Notes under the pieces: generated by a model | Databases searched by the model: none | What the model saw: only the letters and a program-made list of their open reading frames with translations | Told to the model about the DNA's origin: nothing | Program-made: the position numbers and the translations under genes | Assembly (NCBI GenBank): GCA_963795715.1 | Contig: CAWCIY010000002.1 | Location: 434,001-498,000, forward strand | Length of the DNA stretch: 64,000 nucleotides | Source: JAFEDN01 sp963795715 | Lineage (GTDB): Bacteria; Pseudomonadota; Gammaproteobacteria; Coxiellales; Coxiellaceae | Direction: 5' to 3' | Part shown: positions 36,584 through 45,455 of the stretch, piece after piece | Position numbering within the stretch: the stretch's first letter is position 1 | Layout of the letters: every line of letters starts with the position of its first letter

Positions 36584-38246
36584 ATACCCACGACTTATAA
36601 TCTTGTAAAGCGACCAGATACTCATACGGATTTTCTCCCGATAACGCCGCCGTCTGGATTAAACTCGTTAAAATACTGCTGATCGTTGCGCCATGCTCCG
36701 TCTTGTAAAACATCGCCGCTTTACGGCCTCGGATTGGGATTTTGAGCGCCTGTTCCACAATATTATTGTCAATGGGTGCGCCAGGAACCACCAGAAAACG
36801 ACGTAGCTCTTTCCAGTGCTTTAACAGATAACGCATGGCTTTTCCCAGCGAACTGTTCGGCTCCACTTGTTTCTCCTCCAGTTGCGCCTTCAACCACCGA
36901 TTCAGCTCTAACATCACTGGTTTGCTATACTGGCGATGATACCGCCAACGTTCCATCGCCGACATCCCCTGGGTTTTTTCTTCATTCTCAAACACCACCG
37001 CCAAAGATTTCATCACCTTCAAACACGGTTCAGGGAAAAAATCTAATAAATCACGGAATTTCCTAAAACCATGACCCAGGCAATTGCACAGAATCGTTTT
37101 AAATGACTTCGGAATATTGACCGGCAACGCATCGCACATCTGAATAATCGGAGGTTTAGTACTTTCACGATGGCGCAGTATTTGCGCTAAATTTTCTCCT
37201 GCGTGGCGTTTTCCCGTATAGTATAAGGCGATGGTATGACCTTCGCTTTTGGCGATAATGCAACTGGTGTGCATGCCGGGGCGGTCTTTGTCTGGGTTAG
37301 CCTTATTCTCTTGCATGATCGATAATATCTTCACTTTGGTATCATCGTTGTGAACTAATTCCCCATTGGCGGCTTTCTTTTCTAAGCTATTCACTACCGG
37401 ATACGCCGCATCGGCCACGGATTCCACCAGCTCAAATTGCGTGGCGTCAGGCAAGGGAAATCCTAATAATCGTTGCACGTTTTCCTGACGATAAAAGGGA
37501 ACCGCCACATAATATTTTTGAATGGCCAATTGCGCCTTGAACGCATGATCATATTTTTCCTTCGGTGCATTCGGTGGTAACGGAGCGGTCATCACATCAC
37601 CACACAAATGGCAACGTAACTTCTCTAAAATATAACGGTGAACTGTGGCTAATGCGTTACCGGTGACACGAATCACCATACCGGGATTCTTGAGCGGATA
37701 TAAACGTCCGCCGCACTGGCCAGGACATTCATCACCGGCTTGCACGGTACTTAAAGACACTCGGATATTGATCGCTGTGATGTAGAACTCTTGCCCTAAT
37801 CGACCGTGGCCTTTACGGGTATTGCGGGTGGCTTCAGGTAGAGGCTGAACCTCCAGATCACCGGGTGGGTTGTCACCATTCGTGTCAGTGTCGCCGGGAG
37901 GAGGATCGGCGTTCCCCTCTGCATTCGACGAGGTAGACGACTCCATTGATTTTTCCGGAAGATTCGATGAATTTTTAGGGTCTTTCTTTTTTTTCTTCTT
38001 AGAGCGACCGCCACCTTCGCCGAATAACAAGCGTTGGAGGTTGCGAATGCTAATATTTTTTTCGCGAATCGCTTCAGGTAACCAGGTCGCAAATTCAATG
38101 CAACCCGTGACTAATTCCTGGTCCTCCGGATTCAAATTCGTTTCGCGAATCTTGCGCAGCAAGGCATCCATTTCTTCCGGGGATTTATTGATGATTTTTG
38201 GCAACTGGTGAGTGATATTCAGTTCAAACTCCGTTTTATTCTTCAT
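36507..38246 (-). CDS. tnpC: IS66-family transposase TnpC, large form
   Basis: A 579-residue protein starting at the ATG at 38246. After a charged linker (KKKKKKDPK) come paired zinc-binding cysteines, the DDE domain (LVHNDDTKVKIL, IIQMCDALPVN, NCLGHGFRKF) and the final catalytic segment PIDNNIVEQALKIPIRGRK. It is intact. It runs against tnpA and tnpB and overlaps the end of tnpB by 77 bases. Confidence 0.9.
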   Translation of the reverse strand: MKNKTEFELNITHQLPKIINKSPEEMDALLRKIRETNLNPEDQELVTGCIEFATWLPEAIREKNISIRNLQRLLFGEGGGRSKKKKKKDPKNSSNLPEKSMESSTSSNAEGNADPPPGDTDTNGDNPPGDLEVQPLPEATRNTRKGHGRLGQEFYITAINIRVSLSTVQAGDECPGQCGGRLYPLKNPGMVIRVTGNALATVHRYILEKLRCHLCGDVMTAPLPPNAPKEKYDHAFKAQLAIQKYYVAVPFYRQENVQRLLGFPLPDATQFELVESVADAAYPVVNSLEKKAANGELVHNDDTKVKILSIMQENKANPDKDRPGMHTSCIIAKSEGHTIALYYTGKRHAGENLAQILRHRESTKPPIIQMCDALPVNIPKSFKTILCNCLGHGFRKFRDLLDFFPEPCLKVMKSLAVVFENEEKTQGMSAMERWRYHRQYSKPVMLELNRWLKAQLEEKQVEPNSSLGKAMRYLLKHWKELRRFLVVPGAPIDNNIVEQALKIPIRGRKAAMFYKTEHGATISSILTSLIQTAALSGENPYEYLVALQDYKSWVFKEPEAWLPWNYRQTLARMCLRLAA

Positions 38247-38389
38247 GACGATCTTGTCATGGGCAAGGAGTCTGTATTAAAACAATCAAAAAATCAAGAC
38301 ATGTTTCGATGATAATGCAGAAAATAATGCGGTACACTCATCATAATTGAAAAATTTAATTAAGGCACGCACGCTTCCCGGAAGGACAC

Positions 38390-39011
38390 ATAACTCCTGG
38401 TTTAACAAATCCAGTTGCTCCTCTCGGGGATGTTTACTGATTTGAAATGCCCGATAGATGGATATCCTTTTAGGGACTGCCTCGATGAGTTCGGAAATTC
38501 CGTTTTTCACTACTTTTTTAGCTTGTTGGTAAGTTTTATAATTACCAAAATCGGCTAGCTCCGCGGCTATTTCTTCCGTCCGGCCTTGTAATATCCATTT
38601 TTTATTTAAAATATTATCCAGATTAATGATCACTTCGGGAAAATTTTCCCTAGGTGATAAGTCGCTTCTAGTCCCTTTTCGGGGTCCTAAGGCTTCTTCC
38701 ACAGTCAAACCAAGTTCTACTTTCTGTATAAAGGTCAATGGAGGCAGGCTGCGTTTGAGGATTTCCACTTCAGCTTTTAACTCGGCTATATATGCCTTAT
38801 CTCTATTTGAAACTAATCGGTCTCTGGTAACTTTCCACTCCGTCGCTTTTTCTATTTTTTTCGCATTTTCCAGGCTGATGTCCCGCTCTCCATTGAGCCA
38901 TTTTGCCAGACAACTTTTACTCACCCCGCACAATTTGGCAAGCGCCCGCCGTCCGCCGCAAATGCGAACGGCGACCCATAACCAGTGAATGTTTGTCATT
39001 TGGTGAATCAT
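38390..39011 (-). pseudogene. 5' part of XRE-type regulator, interrupted by IS66 transposon
   Basis: The ATG at 39011 opens a protein with an N-terminal XRE-type HTH: RALAKLCGVSKSCLAKWLNG (about 22-41), then a coiled segment (AELKAEVEILKRSL). At 38390 the frame runs into the transposon end and stops at 38286, giving a 241-residue hybrid whose last 35 residues come from the transposon. The hybrid may still bind DNA. The position next to an excisionase, with a dyad upstream, suggests the element's own repressor. Confidence 0.8.
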
Positions 39012-39066
39012 GGAGAGGATTCCAATTCCTGCTTAACTCTGAATTTTTATGCTACTGAAAAAAAAT

Positions 39067-39080
39067 GTCCCAAGTGGGAC
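39067..39080 (-). promoter_or_regulatory. Dyad upstream of the XRE regulator
   Basis: GTCCCAAGTGGGAC is a perfect 6-bp dyad with a 2-base centre, 56 bases before the regulator ATG. It is too tight for a hairpin and better suited to a repressor operator. A looser dyad (GTTGAAC, GTTCGAC) lies near 39203-39219. The rest of 39012-39455 holds only weak small ORFs. Confidence 0.4.
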
Positions 39081-39455
39081 TTCTTTTTTGAGTAAGCTAG
39101 GAACCCTGAAATGTTTGATGAGGCGATCCCAAATGAATTGGAGAAATGACAAGCGCTACCTCCATGGCTATTTTAAAAGTTCAATTAAAAACCGTCCTTT
39201 TGTTGAACGAAGTTCGACAAAGGAAAATTAACTACCAATCAGGAGCTTCCTTGCCATGAATGCAGAAATGAGGATGAGTAATTTCAGTACGAATTTATAT
39301 GGCCTTTCCATAGCCGATACCTTTTTGTCCTTATGCTGTCTCACCAGAATATTTAGCAATTATAGACCGATTGAAGAACCAACGCCATTTTTAGTCTTAA
39401 AAATAGACACTTGCGCTCATTATGTGTTGTATTTTCTAAAATAAGGAGATGAGAT

Positions 39456-40475
39456 ATGGGTCGAATTAGAACCGTTAAACCTGAGCTATTTACACATGAA
39501 GGATTATTTGAAGCAGAAGATCGCTGTCAATTACCTTTGCGGTTAGTATTTATTGGGTTATTTACGTGCTGTGACCGGGCGGGCCGATTTCGCTGGCAAC
39601 CCCGGCGGTTAAAATTAGATATTTTGCCGTATGATTCGGTGGATATGGCCGCCATATTGGATGGCCTGGCCGAAGCGGATTTTATTATCGCTTATAAAGT
39701 CAAAGGAGTCGTTTACGGTTATATTCCTACCTGGTCAATCCATCAACGCCCTAACAATAAAGAATCCAAAAGCCAGCTTCCTGATATCGAGCTAGGGATT
39801 GTTCTAAAACCGCCCATTGACCCCTTTTTATCGAATCACGAAGGCCACGCGTCAGTCACGCGTGCAGTACCCGTGAGTCACGCGAGCGAGGCGGGAGCCT
39901 CACTCGTCAATTTGACAGGTGCACTGGATAAAAATGCTCTAAGTGCTGGAAAAATCAATCAAATTCATCACCCAGGCCACGCGATTGCCACGCGTGCCTC
40001 ACGCGAGGAGAACCGACTTTTTTTGCCTTAAGCCAGAATAAGGGGAAAGGGAAGGGAAAAGGAAAAGGAAGGGTGTGGGAAGGAAAAACCCAAACAGTCC
40101 AAGTCTGATTGGATTGTTGAAATTTTTAACTTTTGGCAACGGGTGATGGATTACCCCAAAGCGGTCTTGGACAGTAATCGCCGCAAATGTATTCAGGCAG
40201 CCATTGCCATGGGTTACGACTTAACGGCCTTATGCCAGGCGATTCAGGGTTGTGCTTCGACCCCCTACAACATGGGTCAAAATGATCGAGGTGAACGCTA
40301 TGATGGATTGCATATTGTTTTCAAATCCGCTGACCAGATTGACCGCTTTATCCGTAATGCGGTCAAACCCCCACGACCTTTAGGCAAATCCGAACAGCGA
40401 TTACACCACAACATTGCAGCGGCGGAAGCCTGGTTGAACCAAAACGACGGAGGAGAAAGTCATGGAGTGGAATGA
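39456..40475 (+). pseudogene. Phage-type replication protein (O-like), frameshifted
   Basis: The start ATG follows AAGGAGATGAG. The first frame reads MGRIRTVKPELFTHEGLF, LVFIGLFTCCDRAGRFRW and LDILPYDSVDMAAIL, the conserved start of a family of replication-initiation-like proteins in prophages and conjugative elements. It stops at 40031 after a T7 run where eight Ts would keep the frame. A purine-rich run and then another frame give WIVEIFNFWQRVMDYPKAV to 40475. At least two indels lie between 40010 and 40090. The last bases overlap the next gene. Confidence 0.65.
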
Positions 40476-41124
40476 CAAAAAACGGTTTTTAGAACTCATC
40501 ACGGGTTTAGCCCACACATTTGGGATGGAGATGTCGGTCAAAGATATCGAGAATTATTGGCTGTTTTTACGTCAATATCCTTTAGCAGAATTTGAAAAAG
40601 CGGTGATTCACTACTGCGCCAGTCCCGAAGGCCATCGCTTCATGCCTAAACCCGGTGAATTGATCGCCGCCATAGAAGGCAATGCATGGCAACAGGCTCA
40701 GCAGGCATGGTCAAAAGTGTTGAATGCCGTGCGGCGTGTGGGTGGCGACCATTCGGTCGTTTTTGATGACGCTCTCATTCATGCCGTGATTTATGACATG
40801 GGCGGTTGGGTTCGCCTGTGTGAAATGTATCAACGGGATGAAAGTTTTAAGCAGCGTGAATTTGAAAGTCGGTATATTGCTTATCGTCGTCAGCCTCCAC
40901 CACTCTACCCTCAACAGCTTTTAGGGCGAATGGCGGGCATTAATGGGGTTTTAAACCACTTACCGCTGCGTCAGCCTATCTTAGTCGGCAATGAAGTAAA
41001 AGCTAAAGGTGTTTTTCAAAAAGGGGTAGAGCTAGCCAAATTATCCTCGTACACACCGTTGTCTCTCGAAAAATTGGAAGGTTTAAAAATAACAAAAGGA
41101 TTGAACGATGAAACCGAAAATTAA
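40462..41124 (+). CDS. DUF6475-type protein
   Basis: A 220-residue protein; its ATG follows GGAGGAG and overlaps the previous gene. FRFMPKPGEL-like text (GHRFMPKPGELIAAIEG), VFDDALIHAVIYDMGGW and YIAYRR recall DUF6475 proteins, which follow O-like replication genes in elements and prophages, much as lambda P follows O. A helicase-loading role is inference. Intact. Confidence 0.7.
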   Translation: MEWNDKKRFLELITGLAHTFGMEMSVKDIENYWLFLRQYPLAEFEKAVIHYCASPEGHRFMPKPGELIAAIEGNAWQQAQQAWSKVLNAVRRVGGDHSVVFDDALIHAVIYDMGGWVRLCEMYQRDESFKQREFESRYIAYRRQPPPLYPQQLLGRMAGINGVLNHLPLRQPILVGNEVKAKGVFQKGVELAKLSSYTPLSLEKLEGLKITKGLNDETEN

Positions 41125-41716
41125 AGTGGCGATATTAGAATCCAATTCGATTTTTCGTTTAGGCTTAAAAAAAATACTGACTGATGATGAAATTGATATC
41201 GTGGGAGAAGCAGCGGATGTGGCGTCAAGTATGCAGATGATTCGCGTCAAACAGCCTCATATCGTGGTATTAGCGAATGACTTACCGAAAACGGATAGCA
41301 TTAATTTTTGTGATTGGATTCATCGCAATTTTCCAAATATGAAAACCTTATTTTTATTAAAAAATTCGGATGTGGCCCTGTTGAATCAATTGATGAAAAC
41401 TTCCGCTAAAGGATTTTTGACAAAAGATTCAGGATATTTGACGCCCAATATGATTAAACAGATCGCTGAAGGAAAAACTTACGTACAACCGGATTTAGTG
41501 AAAGACATCTTTCAATATGCGCATCCCACTCATCTTTTATCCCATCGGGAATATCAGGTGTTAGCATTGATTGCCCAAGGTTATACGCACGAAGTTATTG
41601 CAGAAAAGCTCAATCTCAGTATTAAGACGGTATTTAATATCAAATATCGAGGACTTAAAAAATTAGGTGTAGGAACGGTTGAAAAATTAAAGCAACTCCT
41701 AAAATCTGAATCATGA
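41108..41716 (+). CDS. NarL/FixJ-type response regulator without phosphoacceptor Asp
   Basis: A receiver-like domain (1-120) is followed by a LuxR-type HTH: LLSHREYQVLALIAQGYTHE, IAEKLNLSIKTV. In the receiver the acidic pair is replaced by ES (VAILESNSIF). The phosphoacceptor position reads VVLANDLP where VLLDxxMP is usual, so the Asp is Ala. The Lys of FLTKDSG is kept. It is therefore probably a phosphorylation-independent regulator. It overlaps the previous gene by 17 bases, pointing to one operon with the replication-type genes. Confidence 0.85.
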   Translation: MKPKIKVAILESNSIFRLGLKKILTDDEIDIVGEAADVASSMQMIRVKQPHIVVLANDLPKTDSINFCDWIHRNFPNMKTLFLLKNSDVALLNQLMKTSAKGFLTKDSGYLTPNMIKQIAEGKTYVQPDLVKDIFQYAHPTHLLSHREYQVLALIAQGYTHEVIAEKLNLSIKTVFNIKYRGLKKLGVGTVEKLKQLLKSES

Positions 41717-41722
41717 TTTCTA

Positions 41723-41737
41723 ATGAGTATAATACTC
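41723..41737. promoter_or_regulatory. Short perfect dyad after the response regulator gene
   Basis: TGAGTAT-A-ATACTCA lies seven bases after the regulator stop and 190 bases before the AbiE genes. It could be an operator site. No target is shown. Confidence 0.25.
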
Positions 41738-41882
41738 AATTTACATTGTCGAAATTTGCAAACGGTTCTTGGCGAAAAAACGATTCAAAAATGTTTCGTT
41801 GTATTACCTTCTATTTATGAGTAAAAGATAATCCTTAAGGCAAGCAAGGGGGCTACCCTAAAATACAATTTCAGTCTCTTTA

Positions 41883-41901
41883 AATATCCTTTTTAGATAT
41901 T
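41883..41901 (+). promoter_or_regulatory. Inverted repeat before the second AbiE pair
   Basis: AATATC and GATATT with a 7-base spacer lie 20 bases upstream of the antitoxin ATG, the same relation as the perfect repeat before the first AbiE pair. A weaker operator candidate. Confidence 0.35.
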
Positions 41902-41920
41902 CTGTGCTACCATAGCCGTT

Positions 41921-42718
41921 ATGAAACTCTCTGAATACCTGACCCAACTATTGGCACATGGCCGGTGTTGCTTTACCTTAAATGAAGCCGAAAAGAGCCT
42001 CAAAAAATCCAGGCAAAGTATCCTATTGTCATTGGAACACCTTAAAAAAAACAAAAAAATCGCCAGTCCAGCCAAGGGATTTTACGTGATTGTCACGCCA
42101 GAATATCAACGGTATGGCTGCTTGCCGCCTGAATATTTCATACCCTATTTGATGGAGTATTGGCAATGTCCTTATTATGCGGCCTTATTGACCGCCGCCG
42201 CTTATCATGAAGCCTCGCATCAGGCGGCTCAAGTTTTTCAGATTGTGATCGAAAAAAAACGGCGCGAAATTCGTTGTGGAAAAGTGAGGATACAATTTAT
42301 TACCAGGCATTTCATCCGTGATCTCCCCACCCAAAATATTTCCACGTCCAAAAGCATTTTGAAAATCTCCACTCCGGAGGTGACAGCCATGGATTTATTA
42401 CGATATCCTCATCGGTCGGGGGGACTCAATCATATTGTCACCGTATTAGCGGAACTCCAGGAAAAAATGCAGCCAAAAGAATTATCCGCATTACTCAATA
42501 CCCAATCTGATCTGGCCTGGAAGCAGAGGCTGGGCTATTTATTAGAAAAATTGGGTGCTCAAGGGTTAGCTGATATCGTCGGAAATTATCTGATGAGTCA
42601 AAACAGGATTCCCTATATTCCGTTAATGTCAGGTTTAAAATTAATGATGAAAAATCAATTCAAGCGCAATGCGCGATGGAAAATTATCGAAAACACCACA
42701 GTTGAGAGTGATCTATGA
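41921..42718 (+). CDS. AbiEi-type antitoxin (second system)
   Basis: The 265-residue protein has an N-terminal winged helix (CCFTLNEAEKSLKKSRQSI, then KGFYVIVTPEY) and the larger C-terminal domain with YYAALLTAAAYHEASHQ and ISTPEVTAMDLLRYPH, typical of AbiEi antitoxins. It belongs to a different subgroup from the gene at 9592. It overlaps the toxin gene by four bases. Confidence 0.85.
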   Translation: MKLSEYLTQLLAHGRCCFTLNEAEKSLKKSRQSILLSLEHLKKNKKIASPAKGFYVIVTPEYQRYGCLPPEYFIPYLMEYWQCPYYAALLTAAAYHEASHQAAQVFQIVIEKKRREIRCGKVRIQFITRHFIRDLPTQNISTSKSILKISTPEVTAMDLLRYPHRSGGLNHIVTVLAELQEKMQPKELSALLNTQSDLAWKQRLGYLLEKLGAQGLADIVGNYLMSQNRIPYIPLMSGLKLMMKNQFKRNARWKIIENTTVESDL

Positions 42719-43551
42719 TTGAAAATTTCTACTTAGATGAATGGCGACAACAAGTTCCGTGGATTCCACTGTATCAAGTGGAACAAGACTTAATCATCAG
42801 CCGGGCGTTGGTCAATTTGTATGAGCAACCGGTCGTTCAAAAAACATTGGTTTTTCGTGGCGGCACTGCCTTGAATAAAATTTATTTTAATCCACCCGAG
42901 AGATATTCAGAAGATCTGGACTTTGTACAAATCGAGGCAGCGCCCATCGGAGGAACGATGGACGCCATTCGCACGGCCTTAGATCATTGGCTGGGCGAGC
43001 CGAAACGAAAATTAACAGAACGTGGGGTTAAATTGGTTTATCAATATCTGACGCAAGAAAATAGAAAAGGAAAACTCAAAATTGAAATCAATACCACAGA
43101 ACACTATCATGTACTCGACTTAGTGGCTCATGAGTTTTCTGTTCAGGGCAGGTGGTTTTCAGGAAAAGCTTTACTAAAAACGTATCAGTTGAATGAATTG
43201 ATGGGTTCTAAATTGCGTGCACTTTATCAACGTCGAAAAGGGAGAGACTTGTTCGATATTTGGGTCGCTATTCACAAAAAGGCCATCCAGTGTGATCAAG
43301 TCGTCGAAATCTTCAATCATTATTGTCAACAGGAAGGAAAACGAGTAACCCGTTCCATCTATGAAAAAAATCTTTATGAAAAATCTCTGCAACAAGATTT
43401 TCAGATCGACGTCTCTGAACTGATAGTTGACCCAGAACAATGGTCATTTTCAACTGCATTGGAGTTAGTCAAAAATGAGTTAATAGCCCGATTGCCAGGT
43501 AATCCATGGATTAATCCAATCCGTGAAGCACTGGTCATATTGGAGGGTTAG
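42715..43551 (+). CDS. AbiEii-type nucleotidyltransferase toxin (second system)
   Basis: LVFRGGTALNKIYF followed by RYSEDLDFVQ (about 43-70) is the nucleotidyltransferase motif of AbiEii toxins; QLNELMGSKLRALYQRRKGRDLFDIW is the second conserved block, written here as its two parts QLNELMGSKLRALY and RRKGRDLFDIW. Family members add nucleotides to tRNA. The gene is intact and coupled to its antitoxin. Inside the conjugative element it may stabilise inheritance or exclude phages. Confidence 0.87.
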   Translation: MIENFYLDEWRQQVPWIPLYQVEQDLIISRALVNLYEQPVVQKTLVFRGGTALNKIYFNPPERYSEDLDFVQIEAAPIGGTMDAIRTALDHWLGEPKRKLTERGVKLVYQYLTQENRKGKLKIEINTTEHYHVLDLVAHEFSVQGRWFSGKALLKTYQLNELMGSKLRALYQRRKGRDLFDIWVAIHKKAIQCDQVVEIFNHYCQQEGKRVTRSIYEKNLYEKSLQQDFQIDVSELIVDPEQWSFSTALELVKNELIARLPGNPWINPIREALVILEG

Positions 43552-43695
43552 CGAGACATTCCAATGTGTATACAGATCGCCAGAATTAATTTGTAGATTA
43601 AAATTTCATTAATAAGCGAAACTTCAAAAAAATGTTAGCAGATTTCTAAATGATCACCATCGGATAGGATTCACTTCGTTAACTCTTCGACATTG

Positions 43696-43718
43696 ATTGC
43701 CCTAATTTTTCGGGCAAT
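43696..43718 (+). terminator. Hairpin after the AbiE pair
   Basis: ATTGCCC and GGGCAAT form a 7-bp stem with a 9-base loop, followed by a short T-run. It lies 145 bases after the toxin stop and before the transfer operon. The rest of 43552-43842 shows only the ribosome site AGGAG before PilL. Confidence 0.45.
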
Positions 43719-43842
43719 TTTCCCTAAAAAAAAGGTCAGTTTTGCCCTAGTCAATTACCTGTTCCCAATCTTCGTCTTCTGCCACACTGGCATCCATTGA
43801 ATGCAACCTATTTTATGTGAGTTAAATGATAGGAGTTTGAAG

Positions 43843-44304
43843 ATGAATGTTTCTAAACAAAGGTTATGGCGTCAATGGGTTTGTTTTACTGTGCTGATAT
43901 TATCCGTCATCACGTTATCGGAAACCGTATGGGCTAAAACTTCATCCTTAGTTCCCGCTGGCCGTTACTTAACAGTGGATAGCACCATTCCAGTAGAACA
44001 AAAGGATTTATTATCGCCCATCATTCACATCCATTTTTTATCGGATGTTAAAACAGTCGGTGACGCTATTCAAGAAGTATTGCGCTACAGTGGTTACTCT
44101 CTGGTTGAAACTCCACAACAAAGCCAGGATTTACAAAATACCCTGCAAAAACCGTTACCGCTGGTACAACGCGATTTAGGGCCTGTGCCGTTAAAGCAAA
44201 TTTTAAGGGTACTGATTGGCCCAGCTTTTCATTTGATCGTTGACCCGCTGAATCGCACCGTCAACTTTCAATTAAACCCCCATTTTGAACTCATCACGGA
44301 CTAA
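43843..44304 (+). CDS. PilL-type N-terminal protein of the conjugative element
   Basis: The ATG at 43843 follows AGGAG; an upstream in-frame ATG at 43801 has none. A signal peptide (about 1-33, ending ETVWA) is followed by SLVPAGRYLTV, VGDAIQEVLRYSGYSL and a final PLKQILRVLIGPAF segment. These match the PilL family (PFGI-1 class) that starts type G transfer operons. The protein is exported; its job is thought to be in the mating pilus or pore. 153 residues. Confidence 0.75.
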   Translation: MNVSKQRLWRQWVCFTVLILSVITLSETVWAKTSSLVPAGRYLTVDSTIPVEQKDLLSPIIHIHFLSDVKTVGDAIQEVLRYSGYSLVETPQQSQDLQNTLQKPLPLVQRDLGPVPLKQILRVLIGPAFHLIVDPLNRTVNFQLNPHFELITD

Positions 44305-44314
44305 GGATTTTATT

Positions 44315-44998
44315 ATGGCATTCCACTTTTTTAGAAAAAATAAAGAACTCTCCACGGCATTAAATTCATCCAATTTTCAGGCTGTCAGTCCCATGAAGGG
44401 TAAAAATATCATTATTCAGCTATTGCCAACCGTCATTCTGGCCACCTTGTTTGTTGGACTGGCGTTTTATGTGAAACAGGAAACCACACAGATCAAATTA
44501 ATATTCCAAGTTTCAGAAGAACGCCAGGCTAACATTTTATCCACCTTGAATGACATGCAATCGCAAATTGCCGCTCTGAAAGCCGATCATGAGCCAATCC
44601 AATCTTTTCAGGCATCCTTAACCCACTTACAAGAAACAGTAGCGAAAGAACAATCGCTGGCTCACTTGGCTAAATCAACGGAGGTGCAGCAGATGGCTAG
44701 GGAACTTCAAAAATTGAAACCAGCCCGTCGTTCTTCTGATTCATGGGAAAAAAGGCATCGAAAATCACAGTCTACCCCTATAACCTTACCTTTCCGCGTT
44801 AAATCTTTGGATATCATGGCCGATCAACCTTATGCGTCGGTGGAATATCAACACAATACGTTACCCCTCCGAGTGAATGATCAGTTGGCGGGTTGGAAAG
44901 CCATCGACATCAATATCACTGACGGCAAAGTGGTTTGGGAGCATCTCAAAACCCGCAGAAAAATCATTATTGCTGCTTCAAGGATGCTTTATGCATAA
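44315..44998 (+). CDS. Inner-membrane coiled-coil protein of the transfer operon
   Basis: The ATG at 44315 follows AAGGA. One membrane helix (about 35-52, IIQLLPTVILATLFVGLAF) is followed by a long coiled coil and a small C-terminal domain. It resembles pilus-associated proteins such as PilO/PilP-like proteins only in layout; I do not recognise the family. Overlaps the next gene by 8 bases. Confidence 0.6.
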   Translation: MAFHFFRKNKELSTALNSSNFQAVSPMKGKNIIIQLLPTVILATLFVGLAFYVKQETTQIKLIFQVSEERQANILSTLNDMQSQIAALKADHEPIQSFQASLTHLQETVAKEQSLAHLAKSTEVQQMARELQKLKPARRSSDSWEKRHRKSQSTPITLPFRVKSLDIMADQPYASVEYQHNTLPLRVNDQLAGWKAIDINITDGKVVWEHLKTRRKIIIAASRMLYA

Positions 44999-45455
44999 AC
45001 ACCGCCTTAAAATCGACGGACTGATCTGTATCTTTTTAGCTGGATTTTTATTCTGGTGCTTGTCGATTCATGCCTCGGAAGTGGCCAACACTTCAGACAT
45101 CAGTTCGGTGATTCAAACCACTCAGGTTCACCAACCCCTACCTGGCATAGCGCAAGATTGGGGGTTAACAGAAGTTGAATGGCAAAATTATCTCAAACTC
45201 ATGCAAGGCCCCGATGGTTTGTGGTATTCACAACTACATCCCGCCGCCGTCTTGGGGATGAATGCCACCACCGAGCCGGAACGTAGACACTATGCCGAAA
45301 TTATCGCCCGTCAGGAACACGATAAAGTGGCGCGAGAACTCATCTTTAATCACGCCGTGTATTTGGCGATGCGAAAAGAGTATGCCGATGAACCGATCAT
45401 TCAACCGTTCGATAAATCCCCGTTTAATCCAAGCCATTCACGGAGTGTGCCATGA
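44991..45455 (+). CDS. Conjugative element protein, PFL_4693 (TIGR03759) type
   Basis: A signal peptide or membrane helix (about 12-27) is followed by WGLTEVEWQNYLKLMQGP, HPAAVLGMNATTEPERRHYA and ARELIFNHAVYLAM, the conserved core of this family of periplasmic proteins in type G elements. 154 residues. The exact role is unknown. It overlaps both neighbours, as do most genes in this operon. Confidence 0.75.
   Translation: MHKHRLKIDGLICIFLAGFLFWCLSIHASEVANTSDISSVIQTTQVHQPLPGIAQDWGLTEVEWQNYLKLMQGPDGLWYSQLHPAAVLGMNATTEPERRHYAEIIARQEHDKVARELIFNHAVYLAMRKEYADEPIIQPFDKSPFNPSHSRSVP

Larger units (their letters stand above)
35634..38389. mobile_element. IS66-type transposon with convergent tnpC
   Basis: Inverted ends of 24 bp with one mismatch (GTGTCCTTCCGG, then AAGCGTGCGTG) lie at 35634-35657 and 38366-38389. 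The 8-bp direct repeat ATAACTCC flanks the element at 35626-35633 and 38390-38397, as expected for IS66. It carries tnpA and tnpB on the plus strand and a large IS66 transposase on the minus strand, overlapping tail to tail. Usual IS66 elements have all three genes in one direction, so the inverted tnpC is unusual. Confidence 0.9.

Noticed and set aside
36776..38211. Plus-strand ORFs at 36776-37066 and 37870-38211
   Set aside because: They are antisense to the intact IS66 transposase and show no domain.
39256..39444. 62-residue ORF before the replication-type gene
   Set aside because: There is no ribosome site, no domain and atypical composition; the true gene start with AAGGAGATGAG follows at 39456.
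40039..40075. Purine-rich repeat as a CRISPR or tandem array
   Set aside because: It is a low-complexity AAGG/GGAAAA run inside a coding frame, with no unique spacers. No CRISPR array was seen in the window.
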